Shown: positions 42,785-51,504, numbered from the stretch's first letter. The stretch: 64,000 nucleotides of DNA from Thermohalobaculum sp039821125 (GCA_039821125.1 JBCBOR010000009.1:26502-90501), one strand, 5' to 3'. Notes: generated by a model from the letters alone, not told the origin. Made by a program: numbers and translations.

Positions 42785-43699
42785 TCACCCGAGGGACGTG
42801 GCCTGAGGAATCGGCAGCCCGCGCAGCAGATCGGCGGCTTCGGTTGCGGACTTGCCCGCGCGCTGCAAGCGCGTCAGACGCACGGCACCTGTGCCGCAGG
42901 CAACCGTCAGCCCATCGTCCAGCGTCATCCCCGGCGTACCACTGCCATCGGCGCGTTCGGACATGAGAACCTTGATCCGTTCGCCGTTCAGCTCGAACCA
43001 GGCGCCAGGGAAGGGGGACAGGCCGCGGATATGGCAGTCGACCGCACTGGCCGGGCGGGTCCAGTTGATCCTTGCCTCGGCCTTGTCGATCTTGTGGGCA
43101 TAGGTGACGCCGTCCTCGGGCTGTCGGCGCGAGGTGATCTGGCCTGCATCGAGCGCAGCGAGAGTGTCCACCATCAGGGGCGCCCCGATCTCGGCCAGCC
43201 GGTCATGCAGTGTCTGAGCGGTGTCATCGGCGGCGATGGGCGTGCGCGCCTCGGCCAGAACCGGACCTGTATCCAGCCCGGCCTCCATCTGCATCACGCC
43301 AACGCCGGTTTCGGCATCGCCCGCCATGATCGCGCGCTGGATGGGGGCCGCTCCGCGCCAGCGGGGCAGCAGCGAGGCGTGCAGGTTCAGGCACCCGAGC
43401 CGTGGTGCATCCAAAGCCGCTTGCGGCAGGATCTGGCCATAGGCGACCACGATGGCGGCATCGAGATCGAGAGACGCGAAAATCTCCAGTACCTCCGGGT
43501 CGCGGAATTTCTCAGGTGTCGCGACCGGGATGCCTGCCTCCTCCGCTGCGAGATGCACCGGAGAGGGACGCAGGGATTTGCCCCGGCCCGCTCGGCGCGG
43601 CGGTTGGGTGTAGACCTGCACGATCTCATGGCCCGCGTCGATCAACGCACGCAGCACCGGGACCGGGAAATCCGGTGTGCCCATGAAGGCGAGTTTCAT
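42785..43699 (-). CDS. fmt: Methionyl-tRNA formyltransferase
   Basis: A 304-residue enzyme that formylates initiator Met-tRNA using 10-formyl-THF. The catalytic segment NLHASLLPRWRGAAPIQRAI contains the Asn/His pair, and DTGPVLAEA carries the partner Asp. The VAYGQILP and C-terminal tRNA-binding OB-fold regions are normal. ATG 43699 begins MKLAFMGTPDF, the family start; an in-frame TTG 12 bases upstream is less likely. It sits downstream of two deformylase-type genes, the usual fmt-def partnership. Confidence 0.97.
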   Translation of the reverse strand: MKLAFMGTPDFPVPVLRALIDAGHEIVQVYTQPPRRAGRGKSLRPSPVHLAAEEAGIPVATPEKFRDPEVLEIFASLDLDAAIVVAYGQILPQAALDAPRLGCLNLHASLLPRWRGAAPIQRAIMAGDAETGVGVMQMEAGLDTGPVLAEARTPIAADDTAQTLHDRLAEIGAPLMVDTLAALDAGQITSRRQPEDGVTYAHKIDKAEARINWTRPASAVDCHIRGLSPFPGAWFELNGERIKVLMSERADGSGTPGMTLDDGLTVACGTGAVRLTRLQRAGKSATEAADLLRGLPIPQATSLG

Positions 43700-43739
43700 A
43701 TCACACACCAATCCTTGGAATGTTCGCCAAGCTGATCAG

Positions 43740-43952
43740 TCACCTTCCGCCGGTCAGCGGGAGCGTGAGTAGACGCCCGATCGCGTAACTGATCCCTTTT
43801 CCGGCTCCATCGCCATCGCCAGAAATCCATACAAACATCCCGAACGCCAAAAACAAAATCGTGAGTGTCATCACAATCGACTTGCCCGTTCTGATCCACG
43901 GGCCATCAGTCTTTTCAAACAACTTGTCCGCAAGCCAGCGCAGCAGGCGCAT
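43740..43952 (-). CDS. Small single-span membrane protein, unknown function
   Basis: A 70-residue protein whose ATG overlaps the stop of the deformylase paralogue by one base, so it is translationally coupled. A basic, amphipathic N-terminus (MRLLRWLADKLFEKTD) precedes one hydrophobic helix (about 26-43), then a Gly/Asp-rich turn and a second weakly hydrophobic end. I do not recognise the family. Its place between the def-like gene and fmt suggests a link to nascent-chain processing or simply operon hitch-hiking. Confidence 0.7.
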   Translation of the reverse strand: MRLLRWLADKLFEKTDGPWIRTGKSIVMTLTILFLAFGMFVWISGDGDGAGKGISYAIGRLLTLPLTGGR

Positions 43953-44488
43953 CAGGGCCGAGCCTTCTTCCGTGTCGCCTTGCGATGCTTGCCAAGCAGG
44001 CGTTGACGCCGCATCGGGCTCAGCCGGTCGATGAACAGCTTGCCGTCGAGGTGATCGATCTGGTGCTGGATGCTGATCGCCCAGATGCCTTCGAAGGCGC
44101 GTGTGACCTCGGTGCCATTGTGATCGAGATAGCGGATCTCCGCCTCCGCCGGGCGCACAACCTTGTCGAAGAGGCCGGGCAGGTTGGGCGAACCTTCCTG
44201 ATTGGCCAGGGTCTTTTCGGACACCGAGACGATCTCGGGATTGGCGAACCGAACCGGCTGGTTCTTGGCGTCCGAGCAATCGACCACGGCCAGACGCAAT
44301 CCGATGCCAAGCTGCGGGGCAGCCAACCCAATGCCGGGCATCAGGTACATCGCGCGCATCATCTCGTCCCAGATGGCGTGGACCTCGTCCGTGACGGCCT
44401 CGACCGGCTCGGCCACTGCGCGCAGGCGCGGGTCCGGGTACATGACGTAAGGGCGGTGGCCGACACTGCCGTCTTGCGCGGGTGCCAT
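43952..44488 (-). CDS. Peptide deformylase paralogue with substituted catalytic residues
   Basis: A 178-residue protein with the deformylase fold. Motif 1 GIGLAAPQ is intact (52-59). Motif 2 should be EGCLS with a metal-binding Cys, but reads EGSPNLPG, so Ser100 replaces the Cys. Motif 3 should be HEIDH, but reads HQIDH (142-146), so Gln143 replaces the catalytic Glu. Both metal histidines remain. The protein probably lacks normal deformylase activity and may have a binding or regulatory role, or another chemistry. It lies 4 bases downstream of the intact deformylase gene. The open frame is full-length and in phase, so this is not simple decay. Confidence 0.85.
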   Translation of the reverse strand: MAPAQDGSVGHRPYVMYPDPRLRAVAEPVEAVTDEVHAIWDEMMRAMYLMPGIGLAAPQLGIGLRLAVVDCSDAKNQPVRFANPEIVSVSEKTLANQEGSPNLPGLFDKVVRPAEAEIRYLDHNGTEVTRAFEGIWAISIQHQIDHLDGKLFIDRLSPMRRQRLLGKHRKATRKKARP

Positions 44489-44492
44489 CGGG

Positions 44493-45014
44493 TCAGGCGC
44501 GCGCCTTGTCGCGCTTCAGCTTCTTCATCTTCGAGGTGATCATCTGGCGGCGCATGGCGCTGAGATAATCGATGAAGAGCTTGCCGTTCAGGTGGTCGAT
44601 CTCGTGCTGGACACAGACCGACCAGATGCGTTCGAAATCACGCTCGTGCGGATCGCCGTTCTCGTCGATCCAGCGCACGCGCACCGCTTCGGGCCGTGTC
44701 ACGTTGGCGAAGATATCGGGGATGGAAAGGCAGCCTTCCTCGTACTCGGCCACCTCTGCCGCTGACGAGACGATCTCCGGGTTGATCATGCAGATCGGCT
44801 CGGGCTTGTCGCCCTCGTCCCGCTTGGCGCAATCCATGACCAGCATTCGGGCGTTCACCCCGACCTGAGGCGCGGCCAGCCCGATCCCCGGCGCGTCGTA
44901 CATGGTCTCGAACATGGACTTGGCCAGCGCCCGCACCTCATCGGTGATCTCGGGCACGGGATCGCAGACTTTCTTCAGCCGCGGGTCGGGGTGGATCAGG
45001 ATCGGGCGGATCAT
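44493..45014 (-). CDS. def: Peptide deformylase
   Basis: A 173-residue metalloenzyme that removes the formyl group from nascent N-terminal Met. All three motifs are intact: GIGLAAPQ (43-50), EGCLS (93-97, metal Cys95) and QHEIDH (136-141, with Glu138). The C-terminal KMKKLKRDK helix is the type that contacts the ribosome. I used ATG 45014 (MIRPILIHPDP); an in-frame ATG at 45032 is also possible, and neither has a strong ribosome site. A desaturase gene ends just upstream in the same direction. Confidence 0.96.
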   Translation of the reverse strand: MIRPILIHPDPRLKKVCDPVPEITDEVRALAKSMFETMYDAPGIGLAAPQVGVNARMLVMDCAKRDEGDKPEPICMINPEIVSSAAEVAEYEEGCLSIPDIFANVTRPEAVRVRWIDENGDPHERDFERIWSVCVQHEIDHLNGKLFIDYLSAMRRQMITSKMKKLKRDKARA

Positions 45015-45045
45015 TTGCGTTGCGTAGGACATGGCCCCGGGAGGG

Positions 45046-45873
45046 TCAAGACGGCGGTGATCTTTCCCGTTTTCGACTGTCGAAACCAGGCACCACGGGC
45101 TGACGGGCGGCGGCATAGCCCTGCACTTCGGTGTCGAGGCGGCGTGCCAGTTCCGGCAGGCGGCTGACCGGCACCTTGGGGAAGAGGTGATGCTCGCGGT
45201 GGTAGAACATCAGGTAGGCAGCCCATGCGAGCGGGCCCCGTTGGCTGCGCCCGGCAAGGCCCGTGCCATGGGTGCCCTGATGTGTGATCCAGACCGCGAA
45301 GAACGCCGTCATGCATTGCCCGAGCGCCATGGCCAGCAAATGCAGCAGCAGCGCCTGCTGACCGCTGGCAAGGCACGCCGCGATGACCACAAAAATGCAG
45401 ATCCAATCCGTCACAACCCGGCGCCGCCAGATCGGAGTGCCATAGGTCCATGCGGCCCGGTTCAGATCGATGGGGAGGCGCGGCCCATAGAGCAGCACCT
45501 CGCGCAGTGTCATGCGCGCACAATGCCCCTCGTGATCGTCCGCGCCCATGGTGTCGCGGTGGTGACGCAGATGGCAGAAGGCATCCGCATGGTTCGAGCC
45601 GAGCATGATCGCGCTTAGCCCATGCATGATCACGTGATCCCAGCGCCGGGCGACGCCGAGATTGTTGTGGATCGCCTCGTGGTTCAGGCGAAGCGCGCAG
45701 AGAAAGAACATGAAGCTGCCAACCGCACCCAGCGGCCACCACGGTCCGGCATAGAGGATCAGCGACAATGCAAGCCACGGCAGCGGAAGCCAAAGCTCGA
45801 TGAGCACCTGATAACGCGGGATCTGTGTCAGATCGCGCCATTCGATGTTGCTGGGTGTGGGTTCGATTTTCAT
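45046..45873 (-). CDS. Fatty-acid-desaturase-family membrane protein
   Basis: A 275-residue membrane di-iron protein. Three His boxes are visible: NHEAIH (64-69), HLRHH (101-105) and HREHH (225-229), separated by hydrophobic pairs of helices. It belongs to the desaturase / carotenoid hydroxylase superfamily and would act on lipids in the inner membrane; the exact substrate is unknown. The stop lies 31 bases before the def start, so co-transcription with def is possible. The upstream space is AT-rich and divergent from mcl1. Confidence 0.88.
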   Translation of the reverse strand: MKIEPTPSNIEWRDLTQIPRYQVLIELWLPLPWLALSLILYAGPWWPLGAVGSFMFFLCALRLNHEAIHNNLGVARRWDHVIMHGLSAIMLGSNHADAFCHLRHHRDTMGADDHEGHCARMTLREVLLYGPRLPIDLNRAAWTYGTPIWRRRVVTDWICIFVVIAACLASGQQALLLHLLAMALGQCMTAFFAVWITHQGTHGTGLAGRSQRGPLAWAAYLMFYHREHHLFPKVPVSRLPELARRLDTEVQGYAAARQPVVPGFDSRKRERSPPS

Positions 45874-46025
45874 CGCATTCGCCCTTTCTGGAATACAGTA
45901 TTTTCAGTCTTTACAGAAATTATAAGAAATCGAATGTCGCACCGACCGCGTATCCGTCGCATTGACCGATGCTGTCGCGCGCCCTATCCCGCACGAAAGA
46001 AAATTTCGCGATCAGGAGAGATGCC

Positions 46026-47003
46026 ATGAGCTTTGCCGTTCAACCCGCCCCGCCGGGACGTCCCAATCGGTGCCAGTTGTTCGGCCCCGGCTCGAACCCC
46101 GCACTGTTCCCGAAAATGGCGGCGAGCGCGGCGGATGTGCTCAACCTCGATCTCGAGGACGCTGTGGCCCCCGACGACAAGGTTCAGGCGCGCGCCAACA
46201 TCGTCGAAGCGCTGAACACGCTGGACTTCGGGACCAAGACCGTTTCGGTGCGGATCAACGGGCTGGATACCGAGTTCTGGTATGATGACGTGATCGACCT
46301 GATCGAGAAGACCGGCGACCGGCTCGACCTGATCATGATCCCCAAGGCCGGTAACGCCAAGGACATCTACACGGTGGATTGCGTGGTCTCGGCGGCCGAG
46401 CAGAAGGTCGGCAAGACCAAGAAAATCGGCTTTGAGTGCATCATCGAGACGGCGGCGGGCCTCGCCCATGTCGAGGAGATCGCAGCGGCCTCCCCCCGCA
46501 TGCAGGCAATGTCCATCGGCCCGGCGGACTATGCGGCCTTCATGGGAATGCAGACGACCGCGATCGGCGGCACGCAGGAGAATTATGCCATGGTCGGTGC
46601 GCCGGGCGAGGACCGCCCGCGCCACTTCGCCGATCCCTGGCACTATCCAACGGTCGCAATTGTTGCGGCCTGCCGCACGCACGGGTTGCTCCCGGTGGAC
46701 GGGCCGTTCGGCGATTTCTCGGATCCGGAGGGGTTCAAGCAGCAGGCACTGAACTCGGCGACCCTGGGCATGGTCGGCAAATGGGCAATCCACCCGAGCC
46801 AGGTCGCGCTCGCGAACGAGGTCTTCACGCCCTCCGAGGCGGCCGTGACCAAGGCCAAACGCGTGCTCGCCGCGATGGAGGAGGCCAAGGCCGCCGGCAA
46901 AGGCGCGGTCACGCTCGACGGCAAGCTGATCGACCTTGCGTCCATCCGGCAGGCTGAGGTGATCGTCAGCCAGTCCGACCTGATCGCTGCATCGGGCGGG
47001 TAG
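46026..47003 (+). CDS. mcl1: L-malyl-CoA / beta-methylmalyl-CoA lyase
   Basis: A 325-residue CitE/HpcH-family lyase closely resembling the Rhodobacter enzyme. The N-terminus PAPPGRPNRCQLFGPGSNPA and the LNLDLEDAVAPDDK segment are characteristic. The Mg ligands are the Glu of FECIIETAAG and the Asp of SIGPADYAAFMG, with the Arg of VSVRINGLDT at the active site. It splits malyl-CoA to acetyl-CoA and glyoxylate and beta-methylmalyl-CoA to propionyl-CoA and glyoxylate, as in the ethylmalonyl-CoA pathway. The ATG at 46026 has AGGAGAG upstream. No other gene of that pathway is adjacent. Confidence 0.9.
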   Translation: MSFAVQPAPPGRPNRCQLFGPGSNPALFPKMAASAADVLNLDLEDAVAPDDKVQARANIVEALNTLDFGTKTVSVRINGLDTEFWYDDVIDLIEKTGDRLDLIMIPKAGNAKDIYTVDCVVSAAEQKVGKTKKIGFECIIETAAGLAHVEEIAAASPRMQAMSIGPADYAAFMGMQTTAIGGTQENYAMVGAPGEDRPRHFADPWHYPTVAIVAACRTHGLLPVDGPFGDFSDPEGFKQQALNSATLGMVGKWAIHPSQVALANEVFTPSEAAVTKAKRVLAAMEEAKAAGKGAVTLDGKLIDLASIRQAEVIVSQSDLIAASGG

Positions 47004-47116
47004 ATCTGCGCGGACACCTATCTGACGTCTTTCAATTTGATGTGTTGGGACGTGGACTTTTCCATGACCCAGCCGCTTGAAACCAAAGCATCGAGGGCGC
47101 TCAATGACGCGTCGAG

Positions 47117-47662
47117 CTATCTATCAATAATGAACAGCTCGCGGGTCTGAGTATCGAACCATACGAACGGCGCGGGCAGTTCAGATGGTGGCAGTGCGAC
47201 ATCATACGTCTCGGACGCATGGTACTCGCCATAGGTCGCCTTTTCGGGGTCGGTGGAATTGACCCACAGGAAGACCGGCATGAACTCCCTTGGCGCTTTG
47301 AACTCGGTCTCGGGCGTCTTGCCTGGACGCCAAACTGATTGACCCAGGCTGCACATGATCCAGCTGGGGTGGAACCGCAGTCGCCCACCATTAGCTGTGG
47401 GCCGCGTCACGTGGTAGTGGCTGGGGAGCACCTGAGTGGTCGGCGCGCTGGTCAATGTGCCTTTCCTGCGCGCGCCGCAAAAGACCAGTTCGTCAAAGTC
47501 GATGCGCTCTCCGTCCCATTCGACCGAGACCTGGATGCGCAGGAGGTGGCTGTAATCCGGCGGTGGCGCAGCAGGTCTCAGTGCGCTGCAACCAGCGACG
47601 AGGATTGCGGCAACGACCAAAGCCACTCTCGCGGTTGCGATTCTGATGCGCGGTCTGGTCAT
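47117..47662 (-). CDS. Putative lipoprotein, unknown function
   Basis: A 181-residue protein with a lipoprotein signal: basic MTRPRIRIATAR, a hydrophobic stretch, then lipobox LVAGC. The mature part is rich in aromatic residues (VWRPGKTPETEF, FVWFDTQTRELFIID) and contains two further Cys. I do not recognise a family. ATG 47662 is chosen over GTG 47674; neither has a clear ribosome site. It stands alone between mcl1 and accA on the opposite strand. Confidence 0.65.
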   Translation of the reverse strand: MTRPRIRIATARVALVVAAILVAGCSALRPAAPPPDYSHLLRIQVSVEWDGERIDFDELVFCGARRKGTLTSAPTTQVLPSHYHVTRPTANGGRLRFHPSWIMCSLGQSVWRPGKTPETEFKAPREFMPVFLWVNSTDPEKATYGEYHASETYDVALPPSELPAPFVWFDTQTRELFIIDR

Positions 47663-48038
47663 CGGTGAAGACACTTTTGTGAACTATGTTCAAAATCTGA
47701 ACATCAAAGAAATGAACCGCGTTCAAGTATTGCCGGGATTGCGGAACGCGGCCACGCGAGTCGGTGAGCAGCCGAAGGCTTGCGAAGAGCTGCGTCACAT
47801 CACTGAAAGAGATGCCGGTGGTGCGCATGCTTGCGCACCACCGGGCCCCTACCCTCGTCCGCCTGGAAAGCAGCCGATGGCCCGTCAGGCACGCTCTGGA
47901 TACAGCGGTATGGTTACTCAGGGGATAACGCCTCCCCAGAAATGGTGAGCCCAAAGCACCGCACGCTGATTGGCCGGGTTGCATTGCAATACGGGGCGCG
48001 ACGCCTTAACTCCCGTCTCGCTGAAGACAGGGACGGTG
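47663..48038. other. 376-bp divergent intergenic region with a strong hairpin
   Basis: The region lies between the putative lipoprotein (minus) and accA (plus). It holds a perfect 11-bp stem GGTGGTGCGCA/TGCGCACCACC with a TGCT loop at 47817-47842, about 200 bases before accA. No T-run follows on the plus strand. Short frames are present but none looks coding. The accA promoter presumably lies in the last 150 bases. Confidence 0.55.
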
Positions 48039-48998
48039 ATGCAAAGCTATCTCGATTTTGAAAAGGGCCTGGCCGAGTTGCAGGGCAAGGCCGAAGAATT
48101 GCGCGCACTGGCGCGGCAGGACCCGAACCTGGATGTGGGCGCCGAAGCGGACCAGCTCGACGCGCGGGCAGGCGAGCTGTTGGTCGAGCTCTACAAGGAT
48201 CTCACCCCCTGGCAGAAGTGCCAGATCGCGCGCCATCAGGATCGTCCGCATACCGTCGACTACATCGACACTTTATTCACGGATTACATGCCGTTGGCAG
48301 GCGACCGGAACTTCGCCGAAGACAACGCGATTGTCGGCGGTCTGGCCCGTCTCGATGACCGACCCATCGTGGTCATGGGACACGAGAAGGGTCACGACAC
48401 GAAGACCCGGCTCGAGCGGAATTTCGGCATGGCCCGACCTGAGGGATACCGCAAGGTCGTCCGCCTGATGGAGCTTGCCGACCGGTTCGGGCTGCCGGTG
48501 ATCACGCTGATCGATACGCCCGGCGCCTATCCCGGCAAGGGCGCCGAGGAGCGTGGCCAGGCCGAAGCCATCGCCCGTGCCACTGACAAATGCCTGATGC
48601 TTGGCGTGCCGCTTGTCTCGGTCGTGATCGGCGAGGGCGGCTCGGGCGGTGCAGTGGCCCTGGCCACGGCGAATCGGGTGCTGATGCTGGAACACGCGGT
48701 CTACTCGGTGATCTCGCCGGAGGGGTGTGCCTCGATTCTCTGGAAGAATGCCGAGAAGATGCAGGAGGCGGCGAATGCCCTGAGGCTGACGGCTCAGGAT
48801 CTGCTGCAGCTTGGCGTCGCCGACATGATCATCACGGAACCTCTGGGCGGTGCACAGCGCGACCGGGATGCAACGATCGCCAGCGTGGGCCGTGCGATCA
48901 TCTCGGTCCTGAGCGAGCTGGATGGCGCCAGCCCGGAAGCCATCCGGGCCGAGCGGCGTCAGAAATTCATCGCCATGGGCGACAAGGGGCTGGCCTAG
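48039..48998 (+). CDS. accA: Acetyl-CoA carboxylase carboxyltransferase subunit alpha
   Basis: A 319-residue subunit of the first enzyme of fatty-acid synthesis. The family core is present: MGHEKGHDTKTRLERNFGMA, the LIDTPGAYPGKGAEERGQ carboxybiotin/CoA segment and IGEGGSGGAVAL. It acts with AccD, encoded elsewhere. ATG 48039 gives the standard MQSYLDFEK start, after GGACGGTG. An SDR gene begins 11 bases after the stop. Confidence 0.97.
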   Translation: MQSYLDFEKGLAELQGKAEELRALARQDPNLDVGAEADQLDARAGELLVELYKDLTPWQKCQIARHQDRPHTVDYIDTLFTDYMPLAGDRNFAEDNAIVGGLARLDDRPIVVMGHEKGHDTKTRLERNFGMARPEGYRKVVRLMELADRFGLPVITLIDTPGAYPGKGAEERGQAEAIARATDKCLMLGVPLVSVVIGEGGSGGAVALATANRVLMLEHAVYSVISPEGCASILWKNAEKMQEAANALRLTAQDLLQLGVADMIITEPLGGAQRDRDATIASVGRAIISVLSELDGASPEAIRAERRQKFIAMGDKGLA

Positions 48999-49009
48999 CT
49001 GTCGCGCGG

Positions 49010-49846
49010 ATGGCTGATCTGTCCGGATCCGTTGCGATTGTCACAGGGGCTGCGATGCCGCGCGGGATCGGCCGGGCGATCGCGCTGAGGCTATCGGCTG
49101 AGGGCGCGATCGTCGTCCTGACCGATCTTGCCGGGCCGGTTTGGCTTGGCGGGGATGATTGGCCCGAGCGTGATCGTCTGGACCTACTTGGCGAGACGGT
49201 GTCTCAGATCCGCGATGGGGGCGGGACGGCCATCGCGCAGGCGGTCGACGTCACCTCCGAGGACGAGATCTCGGTCTGTGTGGACACGGTCCTGGCAAGG
49301 TTCGGCCGCGTCGATATTCTCGTGAACAACGCGGGATCGCTGGCCGGAGCCGCGGATTTTCTGATGACCACGCCAACGGAGTGGACGGCGAGTTTCCGGG
49401 TCAACCTTCTTGGCCCGATGATGTTCACCCAGGCGGTGCTGCCCGCGATGCGCCGCGAACGCTCCGGCGCGATCGTCAATATTGGATCAACCGGAAGTCT
49501 TGGCGCGGAACCCGGTTTTGGCGCCTACACCGCGATGAAGCATGGGCTGATCGGGCTGACCAAGACGATCGCTGCCGAGTTCGGACCGGATGGTATCCGC
49601 TGCAACGCCGTGTGTCCGGGGTACATTGCGACTGACATGCACGAGGCCGCCAACCGCCGTCTGGCGGATGAGAACGCTCTCTCGATCGACGAGATGCGTG
49701 CGCAACGCTATCGCAACGTCGCCTTGCGGTCGGCCGGTGATCCCGAGGATGTCGCCGACGCTGTTGCCTATCTCGCCGGGCCGCATGCGCGGTACATCAC
49801 CGGCGCCGTGCTGCCCGTGTCAGGCGGGGTGCCTCCCGGGATCTGA
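49010..49846 (+). CDS. Short-chain dehydrogenase/reductase
   Basis: A 278-residue NAD(P)-dependent oxidoreductase. The cofactor motif is TGAAMPRGIGRAIA (TGxxxGxG with one extra residue), NNAG is present, and the catalytic set is Ser (NIGSTGS) with Tyr-x-x-x-Lys (YTAMK). It probably acts on a small alcohol, sugar or acyl substrate. The true start is ATG 49010; the frame upstream is a shadow of accA. Its last 27 bases overlap the convergent plsC gene. Confidence 0.9.
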   Translation: MADLSGSVAIVTGAAMPRGIGRAIALRLSAEGAIVVLTDLAGPVWLGGDDWPERDRLDLLGETVSQIRDGGGTAIAQAVDVTSEDEISVCVDTVLARFGRVDILVNNAGSLAGAADFLMTTPTEWTASFRVNLLGPMMFTQAVLPAMRRERSGAIVNIGSTGSLGAEPGFGAYTAMKHGLIGLTKTIAAEFGPDGIRCNAVCPGYIATDMHEAANRRLADENALSIDEMRAQRYRNVALRSAGDPEDVADAVAYLAGPHARYITGAVLPVSGGVPPGI

Positions 49847-50605
49847 ACCGGTCAGGGCCGCGTGTGCCTCATCGGCCAGCCCGTCATAGCCGGTCTCGAT
49901 GGTGTTCTCGATCACCGGAAGCAGCGCCTCGGTTGACTGCTCAGCCGGGATCGTCTCGAGAAACTCCAGAACCGCCGTCGCAGGATAGCGGGCAATGCCG
50001 TGCCCGGGCCAGACCCAGCCGGTGTTCAGGGCCGTCAGGACAATGGGCTGGCCGAAATGCTGGTACAGCTTCAGAACTCCGGGCCGGAACGGCGGGAAAG
50101 TGCCAGGGGCGGTCCGTGTCCCTTGTGGAAAGATGATGGTCTGGCCAGCATCGGCGCCGCGCTGTTGCACGCCGTCGATCATGGTGCGAATCGCATCGCC
50201 ACCGGCGCTGCGATCGATCGCGATGCACCCGATCTGGCGCGCGAACAGTCCAAGGATCGGTACCTTCAGCAGCGATTGCTTCATGATGAACCGGGCCGAG
50301 GGCAGGGCGTATGTCAGGAGCAGGATGTCCAGAAACGACTGGTGCTTCGAGGCGATGATGCACGCTTCGTGCGGGACCTTGCCGCGGATCTCGATCCTTG
50401 CGCCGCAGATCACCCGCAGCAACCAGAAGACCCAGGCGGAATAGAGCTTGGCGATCCGCCGGGCAAAGGGTTGCGAGATGAGCGAGGGGATCATCGTGGT
50501 CAGGCCCATCACCAGCATGAGCCCGTACATGGCGAGGATGAAAACCAGCCCGCGCAGGCGCATCGCCAGTGTGGCTGGCGGCAGATTGCGATCGCGGCCC
50601 CTCAT
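49820..50605 (-). CDS. plsC: 1-acyl-sn-glycerol-3-phosphate acyltransferase
   Basis: A 261-residue inner-membrane acyltransferase that makes phosphatidic acid. A hydrophobic N-terminal anchor (about 18-45) precedes the catalytic His88-x4-Asp93 (KHQSFLD) and the FPQGTR motif (159-164). The ATG overlaps the ftsX stop (ATGA), so ftsE-ftsX-plsC is one coupled operon. The gene overlaps the convergent SDR by 27 bases at the 3' end. Confidence 0.92.
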   Translation of the reverse strand: MRGRDRNLPPATLAMRLRGLVFILAMYGLMLVMGLTTMIPSLISQPFARRIAKLYSAWVFWLLRVICGARIEIRGKVPHEACIIASKHQSFLDILLLTYALPSARFIMKQSLLKVPILGLFARQIGCIAIDRSAGGDAIRTMIDGVQQRGADAGQTIIFPQGTRTAPGTFPPFRPGVLKLYQHFGQPIVLTALNTGWVWPGHGIARYPATAVLEFLETIPAEQSTEALLPVIENTIETGYDGLADEAHAALTGSDPGRHPA

Positions 50606-51504
50606 GGCAGGCGGGCGAGTACGCTGCGGGTTGCGACGCGGGCGCTGATCCACGCGACCAGCCCGCTGGCGATGGGCACGCCGATGATCACCCTGAGCCA
50701 GCCGGTCTGATCCGGGCTGAGCGCGACACCAAAGGCTGCATCCGCTTCGATCACGGGAAGCAACCACAGGGCAAGACAGGCCGCCAGTGTCCCCAAAGTG
50801 GCACCGATGAATGCGCGAAGGGTCAGGCGCCGCACGAAGGCGGACGCAATGTAGCGATCCTCGGCTCCGATCAGGCGCACAACCTCGATCACGCGCCGGT
50901 TCGCGGCAAGCGTCGCGCGCGAGGCCAGGACCACCATCGCGCCGGCAGCAAAGAGAACGAGCACCGTCGCGCCGATGGCAAGGCGCTCCAGCGCGTTCGC
51001 TGTCGCTGCAAGCGGTGCGCGCCAGGCGGCGTGATCGTCATAGGTCACGCCCTCGAGCGTAAGGGCCAGCCGGTCGCGCAGCGATTTGGCATCCGGCCCG
51101 GCCCCGTCCAGCGAGACGTCGATCAACTGGGGCAGTGGCAGATCATCGATTCCGGCATCCGTGCCAAGCCAGGGGGCCAGCAACTCTGCCTGATCGCCTT
51201 GGCTCAGCACCCGGATTTCGGCAATCCCAGGCGTGGTGCGCAGCACCTCGAGCACTGTGCGGACCTTGTCGTCCATCTCGTCCGGCGGGGCCGAGACACG
51301 CACGGTCGCAACGCCTGCCAGATCGGCACGCCACTCCGTGGCCAGCCGGTCCGCGGCCATGGCCGCTACCAGTGTCAGGACAGCCAGGAAGCCCATTGCT
51401 GCTGCGATCATCGCGGTAAGGGGCGCTGACCAGCCCTCGACCGGAACGATCTCCGGCCCTTCGGACAGACCGAAATTCGACCCGTTGCGCCAGGTGCTGC
51501 TCAC
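50602..51504 (-). CDS. ftsX: Cell-division protein FtsX
   Basis: A 300-residue inner-membrane protein of the FtsEX complex, which activates septal peptidoglycan hydrolases. Topology is typical: one helix near residues 25-50, a periplasmic domain of about 110 residues, then three helices in the second half. It starts with GTG overlapping the ftsE stop (GTGA) and ends overlapping plsC. Sequence conservation in FtsX is weak, so the call rests on position and topology as well as family resemblance. Confidence 0.92.
   Translation of the reverse strand: MSSTWRNGSNFGLSEGPEIVPVEGWSAPLTAMIAAAMGFLAVLTLVAAMAADRLATEWRADLAGVATVRVSAPPDEMDDKVRTVLEVLRTTPGIAEIRVLSQGDQAELLAPWLGTDAGIDDLPLPQLIDVSLDGAGPDAKSLRDRLALTLEGVTYDDHAAWRAPLAATANALERLAIGATVLVLFAAGAMVVLASRATLAANRRVIEVVRLIGAEDRYIASAFVRRLTLRAFIGATLGTLAACLALWLLPVIEADAAFGVALSPDQTGWLRVIIGVPIASGLVAWISARVATRSVLARLP

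Noticed and set aside
42561..42788. 75-residue minus-strand frame between fmt and the GMC gene
   Set aside because: It contains the 12-bp hairpin, lacks a ribosome site and looks like intergenic sequence.
48590..49009. Upstream extension of the SDR frame
   Set aside because: It is a shadow of accA; ATG 49010 gives the Rossmann start.
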